Source of the DNA: Streptomyces sp. MspMP-M5
GTDB taxonomy: Bacteria > Actinomycetota > Actinomycetes > Streptomycetales > Streptomycetaceae
Reading direction: 5' to 3'
Length of the DNA stretch: 64,000 bases
Assembly (NCBI RefSeq): GCF_000373585.1
Contig: NZ_KB891898.1
Coordinates: 28,732 to 92,731, forward strand
The notes under the pieces are model-generated. The model had not been told where the DNA came from and searched no databases. It saw only the letters and a list, made by a program, of their open reading frames with translations. The position numbers and the translations under genes are program-made. The stretch's first letter is position 1. Every line of letters begins with the position of its first letter. Of this stretch, positions 1-7,848 are shown piece by piece.

Positions 1-839
1 GCCTGCTCGGCGTGCCGGAGCGCGGCGCCGGGGTCGCCGATGTCGTGCAGGCAGTCGAAGAAGGTGATCAGGTCGAAGTCCTCGCCGGGGAAGTCGTCGG
101 CGCCCGCCACCTCGAACGACACCCGGTCGGCCACGCCCTGCTCCGCCGCGATCCCGCGGGCCGCCGCCACGGACGGCGGGTGGAAGTCGAAGCCGGTGAA
201 GCGGGAGTGGGGGAACGCCCGCGCCATCAGCGCCGTGGAGTAGCCGAAGCCGCACCCGACGTCCGCCACCGTGCCGCCGCGCTCCAGCTTCTCCACCACG
301 CCGTCCAGCGCGGCCAGCCACTCCGGCACCAGCGCCGCCGTGTAGCCGGGACGGAAGAACTTCGCGGTGCCCTCGAACAGCGCCGGCCCGTGCTCCTCCC
401 AGCCGATGCCCGCACCCGTGCGGAACGCCTCCAGGAGGCTGTCCTCGGTGGCGTACAGCGCCTGGAGCACGGTGAAGAAACCGGCCGCGTAGCTGGGGAG
501 CCCGGGGTCGGCGAGGACCGCGGCGTGCTCGTCCGGCAGCAGGTAGGTGTCGCCGTCCGCCGCGTGGACGACGTACCCGCCGGCCACCTGGGCCGACAGC
601 CACTCCCGGACGTACCGCTCCACCAGCCCGGTGCGGGCGGCGAGTTCCGCGGAGGTCAGCGGGCCGGCGCCGGCCATCGCCCGGTACAGCCCGAGCCGGT
701 CGCCGAGGGAGGTGCACAGGCCCGCGACCGCGGCGCCGGCGTCGGTGATCACCCGCTCCATGAACGCGTCCACCCGGTCCTGCCGGAGGGTTCCGCCGTT
801 GCCCGCGGCGCCCGGCGCGGCCGGCGCGGAGACCGCCAT
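1..839 (-). CDS. class I SAM-dependent methyltransferase, C-terminus cut by window edge
   Basis: The frame is open from ATG at 839 to base 1, about 279 codons, so the C-terminus lies outside the window. Residues about 20-100 look like a winged-helix dimerisation domain (VERYVREWLSAQVAGGY), as in Rv2258c-type methyltransferases. The SAM-binding motif VADVGCGFGY is at residues 191-200, followed by an acidic-loop stretch FTGFDFHPPS and the motif-IV-like FDLITFFDCLHDIGD. The substrate cannot be told from the sequence; small-molecule O-, N- or C-methylation is possible. It is divergent to the next gene, with about 130 bp of shared promoter region. The family call is secure, the function is not. 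Confidence 0.85.
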   Translation of the reverse strand, partial: MAVSAPAAPGAAGNGGTLRQDRVDAFMERVITDAGAAVAGLCTSLGDRLGLYRAMAGAGPLTSAELAARTGLVERYVREWLSAQVAGGYVVHAADGDTYLLPDEHAAVLADPGLPSYAAGFFTVLQALYATEDSLLEAFRTGAGIGWEEHGPALFEGTAKFFRPGYTAALVPEWLAALDGVVEKLERGGTVADVGCGFGYSTALMARAFPHSRFTGFDFHPPSVAAARGIAAEQGVADRVSFEVAGADDFPGEDFDLITFFDCLHDIGDPGAALRHAEQ

Positions 840-972
840 GGCCGTCACCTCCTCGCCCCACTGACTCCACTGCACCAGCTCCGGCCGCCGCCGCGCCATA
901 CGCGGTTCCCCGTATTACGAGCGGCGGGCCGGGCCCCGGCGGCCGACACTGGAAGCGAGGAGGTGGTGGGTG

Positions 973-1164
973 ATGCGCAAGATGATCGACTGCCGGGAAC
1001 ACCCCAGTGAGACGCACTGCAGCCTCGTCCTGATCGGCGAGGAGGAGGAGGTGCTCCGCGCCGCCACCGAGCACGCGATCTCCGTGCACGGCCACACGGA
1101 CAGCCCCGAACTGCGCGAACAGCTCCGGAAGGCCCTCAGGAACGAGGTGCCGCAGCCGGCCTGA
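973..1164 (+). CDS. DUF1059 family small protein
   Basis: This encodes a 63-residue protein. It matches the DUF1059 pattern by eye: a short N-terminus with Cys (MIDCREHP), a beta segment (CSLVLIGEEEE), and the typical helix with AATEHAISVHGH. No catalytic role is established for the family. GAGGAGG at 957-963 gives good spacing to ATG 973; the GTG directly before it (970) is an alternative start. It is transcribed away from the upstream methyltransferase and is followed by a separate gene with its own ribosome binding site. Confidence 0.75.
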   Translation: MRKMIDCREHPSETHCSLVLIGEEEEVLRAATEHAISVHGHTDSPELREQLRKALRNEVPQPA

Positions 1165-1332
1165 GCCACCGGGGGAGCGGTGGGCGGTGCCCGGCCGACC
1201 CGTGGGCGGCCGGGCACCGCCGTGCCCGCCGGTACCCGCGTTCGGGCCCGCTGCGGTCGTCCGCCCGCGCCGCCCGGCGCAGGATCGTCCTGGGACGGAC
1301 ACCCACCGGGAACCACGGACGGGAGCGGGCCG

Positions 1333-2913
1333 ATGGCGGACGGCGCAGCGCACCGCGCGGGGGAGCACCGCGCCGACGACGACCGGCCGCGCCGCGGCCT
1401 GGACCGCCGGCACTTCCTCGGTACCGCCACCGGGATCGCGGCCCTCGCCACCGGCCTGACCGGCTGCGACTCCCCGGGCGGCACCCCGCACGGCCACCGC
1501 CCCGCGGACCCGCTCACCGCCGAGCGCACGCGCCCCGGCAGCCCCGGCTGGCGGCTGCGCGCCACCGGCCCGCCGGACGCCGTCGAGGGCTACCCGGACC
1601 GGGTGAGCGTGCTGCCCGGCGAGGAGTTCGGCCTGCACGTCTCCACCACCGCGCCCGGTTTCCGGGTCTCCGCCTACCGGGTCGGCTGGTACGGCGGCGC
1701 CCAGGCCCGGCTGGTGTGGCGCTCGGACCGGCTCACCGGGCGGCCCGGCCCGCCCCCGCGGCTGCGCGCGGACACCCGCACCGTCGAGGCCGGCTGGCCG
1801 CGCACCACCACCGTCCGCACCGACGGCTGGCCGCCCGGCGCCTATCTGCTCTGCCTCGACGCCGACCACGGCCACCAGCGGTACGTCCCGCTGATCGTCC
1901 GCTCGGCCGGCGCCGCGGGCCGTACCGTCCTGATGCACGCGGTGACGACCTGGCAGGCGTACAACGCCTGGGGCGGCCGCAGCCTCTACCACGGCCCGGA
2001 CGGTTCCTACGCCGCCCGCTCGCTGGCGGTCAGCTTCGACCGCCCCTACGACGCCACCGGCGCCGAGAAGTTCCTGGTGTACGAGCGCGCCCTGGTGGTA
2101 CTGGCCGAACGCCTCGGCCTGCCGCTCGCCTACACCACCTCCGTCGACGTGCACCGCGACCCGTCCGCGCTGCGCGGCGCCGCCGCCGTGCTCTCCCTCG
2201 GCCACGACGAGTACTGGACCCCGGAGCAGCGCGCCCACGTCACCCGGGCCCGCGACACCGGCAGCAACATCGCCTTCCTCGGCGCCAACGCCTGCTTCCG
2301 CCGGGTCCGTCTGGACGCCGGCCCGGGCGGCCCGCTGTGCACCGTGACCTGCTACAAGACCGACTACCGCGACGACCCCCGGTTCGCCGGCCACCAGGCC
2401 CCGCCCACCCACGACTTCCGCGCCCCGCCCGCCGCCGACCCCGAGTCGGCCCTCACCGGCGTCTTCTACGAGGGCTACCCCACGGACGCGCCCTATGTCG
2501 TGCACGGCGCCGACCACTGGCTCTTCGAGGGCACCGGCGTCCGCACCGGCGACGCCTTCCCGCACCTGGTCGGCGTGGAGTACGACCGGGTCACACCGGA
2601 GGCCCCGACCCCCGCCGCCCTGGAGATCGTCGCGCACTCCCCGCTGGTCTGTGCCGGCCGCGCCAGCCACGCCGACTCCGCCTACTACACCGTCCCCGGC
2701 GGCGCCGGCGTCTTCGCCACGGGCACCATGCGCTGGGTCGAGGCCCTCATGGCGGGCACCTCGGACGACGGCCGCGACCACGGCCTGGACCGCCGTACCG
2801 GCGCCTTCGTCACCCGCACCACCGAGAACCTGCTGCACGCCTTCGCCGCGGGCCCGGCGGCCCACCACCGCCCGGCACCGCGGCCGAACGCCGCTCGGGT
2901 GTACGGGAGTTGA
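1333..2913 (+). CDS. Tat-exported lipoprotein, N,N-dimethylformamidase beta-subunit-like
   Basis: This is a 526-residue protein. The N-terminus has a twin-arginine motif (LDRRHFLGTATG) followed by a hydrophobic stretch and a lipobox (LTGC), so it is probably a Tat-exported, membrane-anchored lipoprotein. The body matches the C-terminal domain of the N,N-dimethylformamidase large subunit: YRVGWYGGAQARLV, then SLGHDEYWTPEQR and NIAFLGANACFRRVR, and later a DSAYYTVPGG stretch. Many actinobacterial proteins of this family have no known substrate, so amidase activity is inference. ATG 1333 is chosen because GGGAG lies at 1321-1325 and the Tat signal begins just after it; the frame is open upstream to GTG 1180. 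Confidence 0.8.
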   Translation: MADGAAHRAGEHRADDDRPRRGLDRRHFLGTATGIAALATGLTGCDSPGGTPHGHRPADPLTAERTRPGSPGWRLRATGPPDAVEGYPDRVSVLPGEEFGLHVSTTAPGFRVSAYRVGWYGGAQARLVWRSDRLTGRPGPPPRLRADTRTVEAGWPRTTTVRTDGWPPGAYLLCLDADHGHQRYVPLIVRSAGAAGRTVLMHAVTTWQAYNAWGGRSLYHGPDGSYAARSLAVSFDRPYDATGAEKFLVYERALVVLAERLGLPLAYTTSVDVHRDPSALRGAAAVLSLGHDEYWTPEQRAHVTRARDTGSNIAFLGANACFRRVRLDAGPGGPLCTVTCYKTDYRDDPRFAGHQAPPTHDFRAPPAADPESALTGVFYEGYPTDAPYVVHGADHWLFEGTGVRTGDAFPHLVGVEYDRVTPEAPTPAALEIVAHSPLVCAGRASHADSAYYTVPGGAGVFATGTMRWVEALMAGTSDDGRDHGLDRRTGAFVTRTTENLLHAFAAGPAAHHRPAPRPNAARVYGS

Positions 2914-2962
2914 TCCGGGCGCCCGGCCGGAACCGTACCGCCCGGGGCGCCCGCCACCCCTC

Positions 2963-3008
2963 TTGCTCGGTCGAGCAAACCCCGTTATCGTCTTGCTCAT
3001 GCAAGCAA
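2963..3008 (+). promoter_or_regulatory. twin TetR-type operators over a leaderless promoter
   Basis: Two inverted repeats with the same architecture, TTGCT-N6-AGCAA, lie at 2963-2978 and 2993-3008, exactly 30 bp apart, which is close to three helical turns. The first is extended to TTGCTC-N4-GAGCAA. TTGCTC (2963-2968) can serve as a -35 and TTATCG (2985-2990) as a -10 with a 16-bp spacer. That would start the transcript at or next to the ATG at 2999, and no Shine-Dalgarno sequence is visible. The second operator overlaps the start codon. This is most simply an autoregulatory site for the TetR gene. Confidence 0.7.
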
Positions 3009-3655
3009 AGAACAGCACGGGCAAGCAAAAGCCCGCACGCAAGGCGGCGCACAAGGCCAAGCCCTCCTTCACGGAGACCGGCCGCCGCGCGCAGATCGTC
3101 GCCGCGGCGATCGACGTCGTCGCCGAGGTCGGGTACCACCGGGCCTCGTTCGCGAAGATCGCGGAGCGCGCCGGGCTGAGCAGCACCGGGATGATCTCGT
3201 ACCACTTCGACGGGCGGGACGACCTGATGCGTGAGCTGGTCGCCGAGGTCCTGCGGCTCGCGGAGGGGTACCTCCGCCCCCGCATCGAGGCCCACGAGAG
3301 CTACGCGGCCCGGCTGCGCGCCTCCATCGAGGGCAACCTCGACCTGTTCGCCGAGTACCCGAGCCACCTCTCGGCGATCACCGAGGTCCTCTCCAACCTC
3401 CGCGGCGGCGACCCCGGCATGGTCGCCTTCCTCGACACCACGGAGGCGAACCTCGCCGTCCAGGTCGAGCAGCTCCGCACGGCGCAGCGCACCGGCGAGT
3501 TCCGCGACTTCGACCCGTGGGTGATGATGCGGGCGATCCGCGCCGCCATCGACGACGTGGTGCGCCGCGCCAGCCACGATCCCGAGCTCGACGTACGGGC
3601 CGCCGGCCGGGAGCTGGCGGACCTCTTCGACCACGCCACCAGGAGAACGCCATGA
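2999..3655 (+). CDS. TetR/AcrR family transcriptional regulator
   Basis: This 218-residue protein begins with a Lys-rich tail (QAKNSTGKQKPARKAAHKAK). The TetR helix-turn-helix follows at about residues 28-75: RRAQIVAAAIDVVAEVGYHR, ASFAKIAERAGLSS, then GMISYHFDGRDDLM. The C-terminal ligand domain resembles TetR_C-type folds with no recognisable ligand signature. ATG 2999 appears to be the 5' end of a leaderless message. The stop overlaps the next start by 4 nt (ATGA), so the regulator and the membrane protein behind it are translationally coupled. It probably represses its own two-gene operon through the twin palindromes. Confidence 0.9.
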   Translation: MQAKNSTGKQKPARKAAHKAKPSFTETGRRAQIVAAAIDVVAEVGYHRASFAKIAERAGLSSTGMISYHFDGRDDLMRELVAEVLRLAEGYLRPRIEAHESYAARLRASIEGNLDLFAEYPSHLSAITEVLSNLRGGDPGMVAFLDTTEANLAVQVEQLRTAQRTGEFRDFDPWVMMRAIRAAIDDVVRRASHDPELDVRAAGRELADLFDHATRRTP

Positions 3656-4365
3656 CCACAGCCGGCACGGGGGAACGCACCATGGCCACGCACCCGGTAC
3701 CACGGACCGGCCCGGACGGGTCCGCCGCGGCGACCGCCCGGGCCCGCACGGCGCGGCTGCGCCGGCGGCTCGCCGCACAGCTGCTCTTCGAACTCGTCCT
3801 GCCGCTCGGCTCCTACTACGGGCTGCGCGCGGCCGGCCTGGACCAGTGGCTCGCGATGGCCGTCGGCGGCGTACTGCTGCTGCCGTGGATCGTGCACGGC
3901 ATGGTGCGGCAGCGCCGCGTGGAGGCGATGGCGGTGTTCACGCTGAGCCTGGTGGTGGTCGGCACGCTGCTGACGCTGGTCACCGGCAGCCCGCGGGTGA
4001 TCATGATCCGGGACAGCTGGGTGACCGCCGCGATCGGGCTGTGGGTGCTCGGCACGCTGCTCACCCGGCGGCCGTTCATCATGACCGCCTCGCGCGGCAT
4101 CGTCATCGCCAAGGTCGGCGAGGCCGGACTCGTCGAGTGGGAGGCGCGGTGGGACGCGGAACCGAGGTTCCGTCACCACCTGCGGCTGGTCACGGCGGTG
4201 TGGGGCGCGGTCTTCCTGCTCGACGCGGTGCTGCGGGTGGTGCTCGCGTACACGATCCCGGTCGACGCCTTCCCGCTCACCAGCACCGCGCTCTGGCTGG
4301 CGCTGCTCGGCGGACTGCTCACCTGGCACAACTGGTACCTCACCCGCCACGACATGAAGCTCTAG
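3652..4365 (+). CDS. VC0807-like integral membrane protein
   Basis: A 237-residue protein with a charged N-terminus and about six hydrophobic segments, including LLFELVLPLGSYYGL, LAMAVGGVLLLPWIVHGMV, AVFTLSLVVVGTLLTLV, and a C-terminal pair near LWLALLGGLLTW. It resembles the VC0807 family of uncharacterised membrane proteins, which often sit beside TetR regulators. Its ATG overlaps the regulator stop by 4 nt, so it is the likely regulated target. No transport or catalytic motif is visible. It could be a permease-like drug or lipid resistance factor, but that is a guess. Confidence 0.7.
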   Translation: MTTAGTGERTMATHPVPRTGPDGSAAATARARTARLRRRLAAQLLFELVLPLGSYYGLRAAGLDQWLAMAVGGVLLLPWIVHGMVRQRRVEAMAVFTLSLVVVGTLLTLVTGSPRVIMIRDSWVTAAIGLWVLGTLLTRRPFIMTASRGIVIAKVGEAGLVEWEARWDAEPRFRHHLRLVTAVWGAVFLLDAVLRVVLAYTIPVDAFPLTSTALWLALLGGLLTWHNWYLTRHDMKL

Positions 4366-4463
4366 AGGAATCAGTCCGCGCACCGCTCGCCGGCCTGCTC
4401 GCCGTGCCGGACGCCGGCCGCCGCATCGCCGCCGGGGTGCCCGAAGCCGAACCCTCCCCGTTA

Positions 4464-4492
4464 TTGCATAAAACTGCCACCTTCCGTATAGT
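4464..4492 (+). promoter_or_regulatory. argC promoter with ARG-box-like element
   Basis: TTGCAT at 4464-4469 and TATAGT at 4487-4492 form a near-consensus housekeeping promoter with a 17-bp spacer. The -35 lies inside ATTGCATAAAACTGCCA, which has the TGCATA core also seen before argG and before the PstS gene. ArgR bound here would occlude the -35. The transcript would have a leader of about 24 nt before ATG 4523. The promoter is seen directly; ArgR control is inferred from the operon content. Confidence 0.65.
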
Positions 4493-4522
4493 CATGCCAT
4501 CGACGAGGAGGGTCCAGCGGCC

Positions 4523-5551
4523 ATGACGGTACGAGCAGCAGTCGCGGGTGCGAGCGGATACGCGGGGGGTGAGCTCCTGCGCCTGCTCCTGGCGCACCCG
4601 GAGATCGAGATCGGCGCGGTGACCGGGCACTCCACCGCGGGGCAGCGCCTGGGCGCGCTCCAGCCGCACCTGGCCCCGCTCGCCGACCGCGAGCTGGCAG
4701 CCACCACGCCCGAGGTGCTGGCCGGCCACGACGTGGTCTTCCTGGCACTGCCGCACGGCCGGTCGGCGGCGGTCGCCGAACAGCTCGGCCCCGAGGTGCT
4801 GGTGGTGGACTGCGGCGCGGACTTCCGGCTGAAGGACGCCGCCGACTGGGAGGCGTTCTACGGCTCGCCGCACGCCGGCACCTGGCCGTACGGCCTCCCG
4901 GAGCTGCCCGGCGGCCGCACGGCACTGGCGGGGTCCCACCGCATCGCGGTCCCGGGCTGCTATCCCACCGCCGTCTCGCTCGCGCTCTTCCCGGCCTACA
5001 CCGCCGGCCTCGCCGAGCCGGAGGCCGTGATCGTCGCGGCGTCCGGCACCTCCGGCGCGGGCAAGGCCCTCAAGCCGCACCTGCTCGGCTCCGAGGTCAT
5101 GGGCTCGATGAGCCCGTACGGCGTCGGCGGCGGGCACCGGCACACCCCCGAGATGATCCAGAACCTCAGCGCCGCGGCCGGCGAGCGGGTCGCGGTGTCC
5201 TTCACCCCGACGCTGGCGCCGATGCCCCGCGGCATCCTCGCCACCTGCTCGGCGAAGGCCCGGCCCGGTGCGGACGCCGCGGCGGTCCGCGCCGCGTACG
5301 AGAAGGCGCTGGCCGGCGAGCCGTTCGTCCGGCTGCTGCCCGAGGGGCAGTGGCCCGCCACCGCCGCCGTGTACGGCTCCAACGCCGTCCAGATCCAGGT
5401 GGCCCTCGACCCGGCGGCCGGCCGGATCATCGCGATCAGCGCCCTCGACAACCTCACCAAGGGAACCGCGGGCGGCGCGGTCCAGAGCATGAACATCGCC
5501 CTCGGCCTCCCCGAGGACATGGGACTTTCCACGATTGGAGTGGCGCCGTGA
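4523..5551 (+). CDS. argC: N-acetyl-gamma-glutamyl-phosphate reductase
   Basis: ArgC reduces N-acetylglutamyl-5-phosphate to the semialdehyde with NADPH, the third step of the acetylated arginine pathway. The 342-residue protein has the N-terminal nucleotide-binding motif GASGYAGGEL, the catalytic cysteine in AVPGCYPTAV (Cys146), and GGGHRHTPEM carrying the conserved histidine. Length is normal for the family. GAGGAGGG precedes ATG 4523. It opens the argC-J-B-D-R operon behind a strong promoter, and its stop overlaps the start of a 39-codon mini-ORF by 4 nt. Confidence 0.98.
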   Translation: MTVRAAVAGASGYAGGELLRLLLAHPEIEIGAVTGHSTAGQRLGALQPHLAPLADRELAATTPEVLAGHDVVFLALPHGRSAAVAEQLGPEVLVVDCGADFRLKDAADWEAFYGSPHAGTWPYGLPELPGGRTALAGSHRIAVPGCYPTAVSLALFPAYTAGLAEPEAVIVAASGTSGAGKALKPHLLGSEVMGSMSPYGVGGGHRHTPEMIQNLSAAAGERVAVSFTPTLAPMPRGILATCSAKARPGADAAAVRAAYEKALAGEPFVRLLPEGQWPATAAVYGSNAVQIQVALDPAAGRIIAISALDNLTKGTAGGAVQSMNIALGLPEDMGLSTIGVAP

Positions 5552-5667
5552 GCGTCGCACGCGCAGCCGCCGGGCCGCAGATGACGACGAAGGCCGCGCC
5601 GCTGCGCTGCGCGGGCGACAGTGACACGAGCCGCTGCGGCGGCGGGGCGAACGAGGAGACACAGTGA
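5548..5667 (+). CDS. 39-codon mini-ORF bridging argC and argJ
   Basis: GTG 5548 overlaps the argC stop (GTGA) and its own TGA at 5665-5667 overlaps the argJ GTG (GTGA). It would encode MSVARAAAGPQ... ending GGGANEETQ, low in hydrophobic residues and with no known domain. The last codons contain the argJ ribosome binding site (GAGGAG near 5653). It may be a translational bridge carrying ribosomes from argC into argJ rather than a functional peptide. Two other gaps in this operon have the same architecture. It may also be a chance open frame. Confidence 0.4.
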   Translation: MSVARAAAGPQMTTKAAPLRCAGDSDTSRCGGGANEETQ

Positions 5668-6818
5668 GCGTGACGGCAGCGAAGGGCTTCCTCGCGGCGG
5701 GTGTCGCCGCCGGGATCAAGGAGAACGGCAACGCCGATCTCGCCCTGGTGGTCAACAGCGGGCCGCGCCTGGCCGCCGCCGGCGTGTTCACCTCGAACCG
5801 CGTCAAGGCCGCGCCGGTCCTGTGGTCCGAGCAGGTCCTCAAGGGCGGCCGGGTCTCCGCGGTGATCCTCAACTCCGGTGGCGCCAACGCCTGTACGGGC
5901 CCGCTCGGCTTCCAGGACACCCACGCGACCGCGGAGAAGGTCGCCGAGGTGCTCGACGGGCACAGCGCCGCCGAGGTCGCGGTGGCCTCCACCGGCCTGA
6001 TCGGCGTCCGGCTCCCCATGGACAGGCTGCTGCCCGGCGTCGAGAAGGCCGCGGCCGAACTCACCGGCCACGGCGGCGAGAAGGCCGCGATCGCCATCAA
6101 GACCACCGACAGCGTCCACAAGACCGCGCAGGTCACCAAGGACGGCTGGACGGTCGGCGGGATGGCCAAGGGCGCCGGCATGCTCGCCCCGGGCCTGGCC
6201 ACCATGCTCGCGGTGCTGACCACCGACGCCGACGTACCGGCCGGGCAGCTGGACGCCGCGCTGCGCGCCGCCACCCGCACCACCTTCGACCGGGTCGACT
6301 CCGACGGCTGCATGTCCACCAACGACACCGTGCTGCTGCTGGCCTCCGGTGCCTCCGGCGTCGTCCCGGACGAGGCCGCGTTCGCCGAGGCGGTGCGCGA
6401 GGTCTGCGACGACCTGGCCCGGCAGCTGATCGGCGACGCCGAGGGCGCCAGCAAGGACATCCGCATCGAGGTGATCAACGCTGCGAGCGAGGACGACGCG
6501 GTCGAGGTGGGCCGCTCCATCGCCCGCAACAACCTGCTCAAGTGCGCCCTCCACGGCGAGGACCCCAACTGGGGCCGGGTGCTCTCCGCCATCGGCACCA
6601 CCTCCGCCGCCTTCGACCCCGACCGGCTCAACGTCGCGATCAACGACGTCTGGGTCTGCCGGAACGGCTCGGTCGGCGACGACCGGGAGCTGGTGGACAT
6701 GCGCTACCGCGAGGTGCGGATCACCGCCGACCTCGCCGCCGGCACCGAGTCCGCGGTGATCTGGTCCAACGACCTGACCGCCGACTACGTCCACGAGAAC
6801 AGCGCGTACTCCTCATGA
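5664..6818 (+). CDS. argJ: bifunctional ornithine acetyltransferase / N-acetylglutamate synthase
   Basis: ArgJ moves the acetyl group from N-acetylornithine to glutamate, recycling it, and in bifunctional forms can also use acetyl-CoA. The 384-residue precursor contains NSGGANACTG and the self-cleavage motif KGAGMLAPGLATML. Cleavage is expected between Ala179 and Thr180, which becomes the nucleophile of the beta chain. The ATP-independent cyclic arginine pathway is thus present. GTG 5664 is preceded by GAGGAG. The stop overlaps the start of a 23-codon mini-ORF by 4 nt. Confidence 0.97.
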   Translation: MSVTAAKGFLAAGVAAGIKENGNADLALVVNSGPRLAAAGVFTSNRVKAAPVLWSEQVLKGGRVSAVILNSGGANACTGPLGFQDTHATAEKVAEVLDGHSAAEVAVASTGLIGVRLPMDRLLPGVEKAAAELTGHGGEKAAIAIKTTDSVHKTAQVTKDGWTVGGMAKGAGMLAPGLATMLAVLTTDADVPAGQLDAALRAATRTTFDRVDSDGCMSTNDTVLLLASGASGVVPDEAAFAEAVREVCDDLARQLIGDAEGASKDIRIEVINAASEDDAVEVGRSIARNNLLKCALHGEDPNWGRVLSAIGTTSAAFDPDRLNVAINDVWVCRNGSVGDDRELVDMRYREVRITADLAAGTESAVIWSNDLTADYVHENSAYSS

Positions 6819-6886
6819 CCGGACCCGCCGCGCACCGGCGCGTACCGGACGGACACCCCACGGAGCGGAACGAGGCCGCCGCATGA
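6815..6886 (+). CDS. 23-codon mini-ORF bridging argJ and argB
   Basis: ATG 6815 overlaps the argJ stop (ATGA), and the mini-ORF stop at 6884-6886 overlaps the argB ATG at 6883 (ATGA). It would encode a 23-residue polar peptide (MTGPAAHRR...NEAAA). A purine-rich stretch (ACGGAGCGGAACGAGG) near its end could act as the argB ribosome binding site. As in the argC-argJ gap, the reading frame exactly spans the intergenic interval, which suggests translational coupling. Confidence 0.4.
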   Translation: MTGPAAHRRVPDGHPTERNEAAA

Positions 6887-7848
6887 CCACCCGCAAGCAC
6901 ACCGCGCTCCCCAAGGCCCGCACCCTCATCGAGGCGCTGCCCTGGCTGACCCGGCATCACGGCAAGACGGTGGTGATCAAGTTCGGCGGCAACGCGATGG
7001 TGGACGACGAGCTCAAGCGCGCCTTCGCCCAGGACGTGGTCTTCCTGCGGCACGCCGGACTGCGCCCCGTCGTGGTCCACGGCGGCGGCCCGCAGATCAG
7101 TGCCCAGCTCGAACTCCTGGGCCTGGCCTCGGAGTTCAAGAGTGGCCTGCGGGTCACCTCGCCCGAGGCGATGAACGTGGTCCGGATGGTGCTGGCCGGC
7201 CAGGTCCAGCGCGAGCTGGTCGGCCTGCTCAACGAGCACGGCCCGCTCGCCGTCGGCATGACCGGCGAGGACGCCCGGCTGATGTCCGCCACCAAGCACT
7301 ACGCGGACGTCGACGGCGAACGGGTCGACATCGGCCGGGTCGGCGAGATCACCGCCATCGACCCCGGCGCGGTGCAGGCGCTGCTGGACGACGGCCGGAT
7401 CCCGGTGATCTCGTCCGTGGCCCGCAGCAGCGACGACGGCGACGACTCCGGCGTCTTCAACGTCAACGCCGACACCGCCGCCGCCGCCCTGGCGGCCGCG
7501 CTCGGCGCGGAGACCCTGATGGTGCTCACCGACGTCGAGGGACTCTACGAGGACTGGCCGCACAGCGACGAGGTGATCTCCCGGCTCACCGCGAGCCAGC
7601 TGGAGAAGCTGCTGCCCGACCTGGCCAGCGGCATGGTCCCGAAGATGCGGGGCTGTCTGCACGCCGTCCGCAACGGCGTGCGCAACGCCCGGGTCATCGA
7701 CGGGCGGGTCCAGCACTCGATCCTGCTGGAGATCTTCACCGACGAGGGCATCGGCACGATGGTGGTCCCGGACCCGGAACCGGTCCCGGCGCAGACCACC
7801 GACCCGCACGGCAACGACGCACACCACATCGCGGAGGGGACGGCATGA
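6883..7848 (+). CDS. argB: acetylglutamate kinase
   Basis: ArgB phosphorylates N-acetylglutamate with ATP, normally the arginine-feedback-controlled step in organisms with the ArgJ cycle. The 321-residue protein carries VIKFGGNAMVDD near the N-terminus, the glycine-rich VHGGGPQI, the NVNADT motif and LTDVEGLYEDWP. The N-terminal extension before KFGGNAM is the type found in arginine-sensitive hexameric enzymes, so feedback inhibition is plausible. The start overlaps the preceding mini-ORF and the stop overlaps argD (ATGA at 7845-7848). Confidence 0.98.
   Translation: MTTRKHTALPKARTLIEALPWLTRHHGKTVVIKFGGNAMVDDELKRAFAQDVVFLRHAGLRPVVVHGGGPQISAQLELLGLASEFKSGLRVTSPEAMNVVRMVLAGQVQRELVGLLNEHGPLAVGMTGEDARLMSATKHYADVDGERVDIGRVGEITAIDPGAVQALLDDGRIPVISSVARSSDDGDDSGVFNVNADTAAAALAAALGAETLMVLTDVEGLYEDWPHSDEVISRLTASQLEKLLPDLASGMVPKMRGCLHAVRNGVRNARVIDGRVQHSILLEIFTDEGIGTMVVPDPEPVPAQTTDPHGNDAHHIAEGTA

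Noticed and set aside
12..1010. A 332-codon plus-strand frame over the first methyltransferase
   Set aside because: It is antisense to a frame with clear methyltransferase motifs and has no ribosome binding site.
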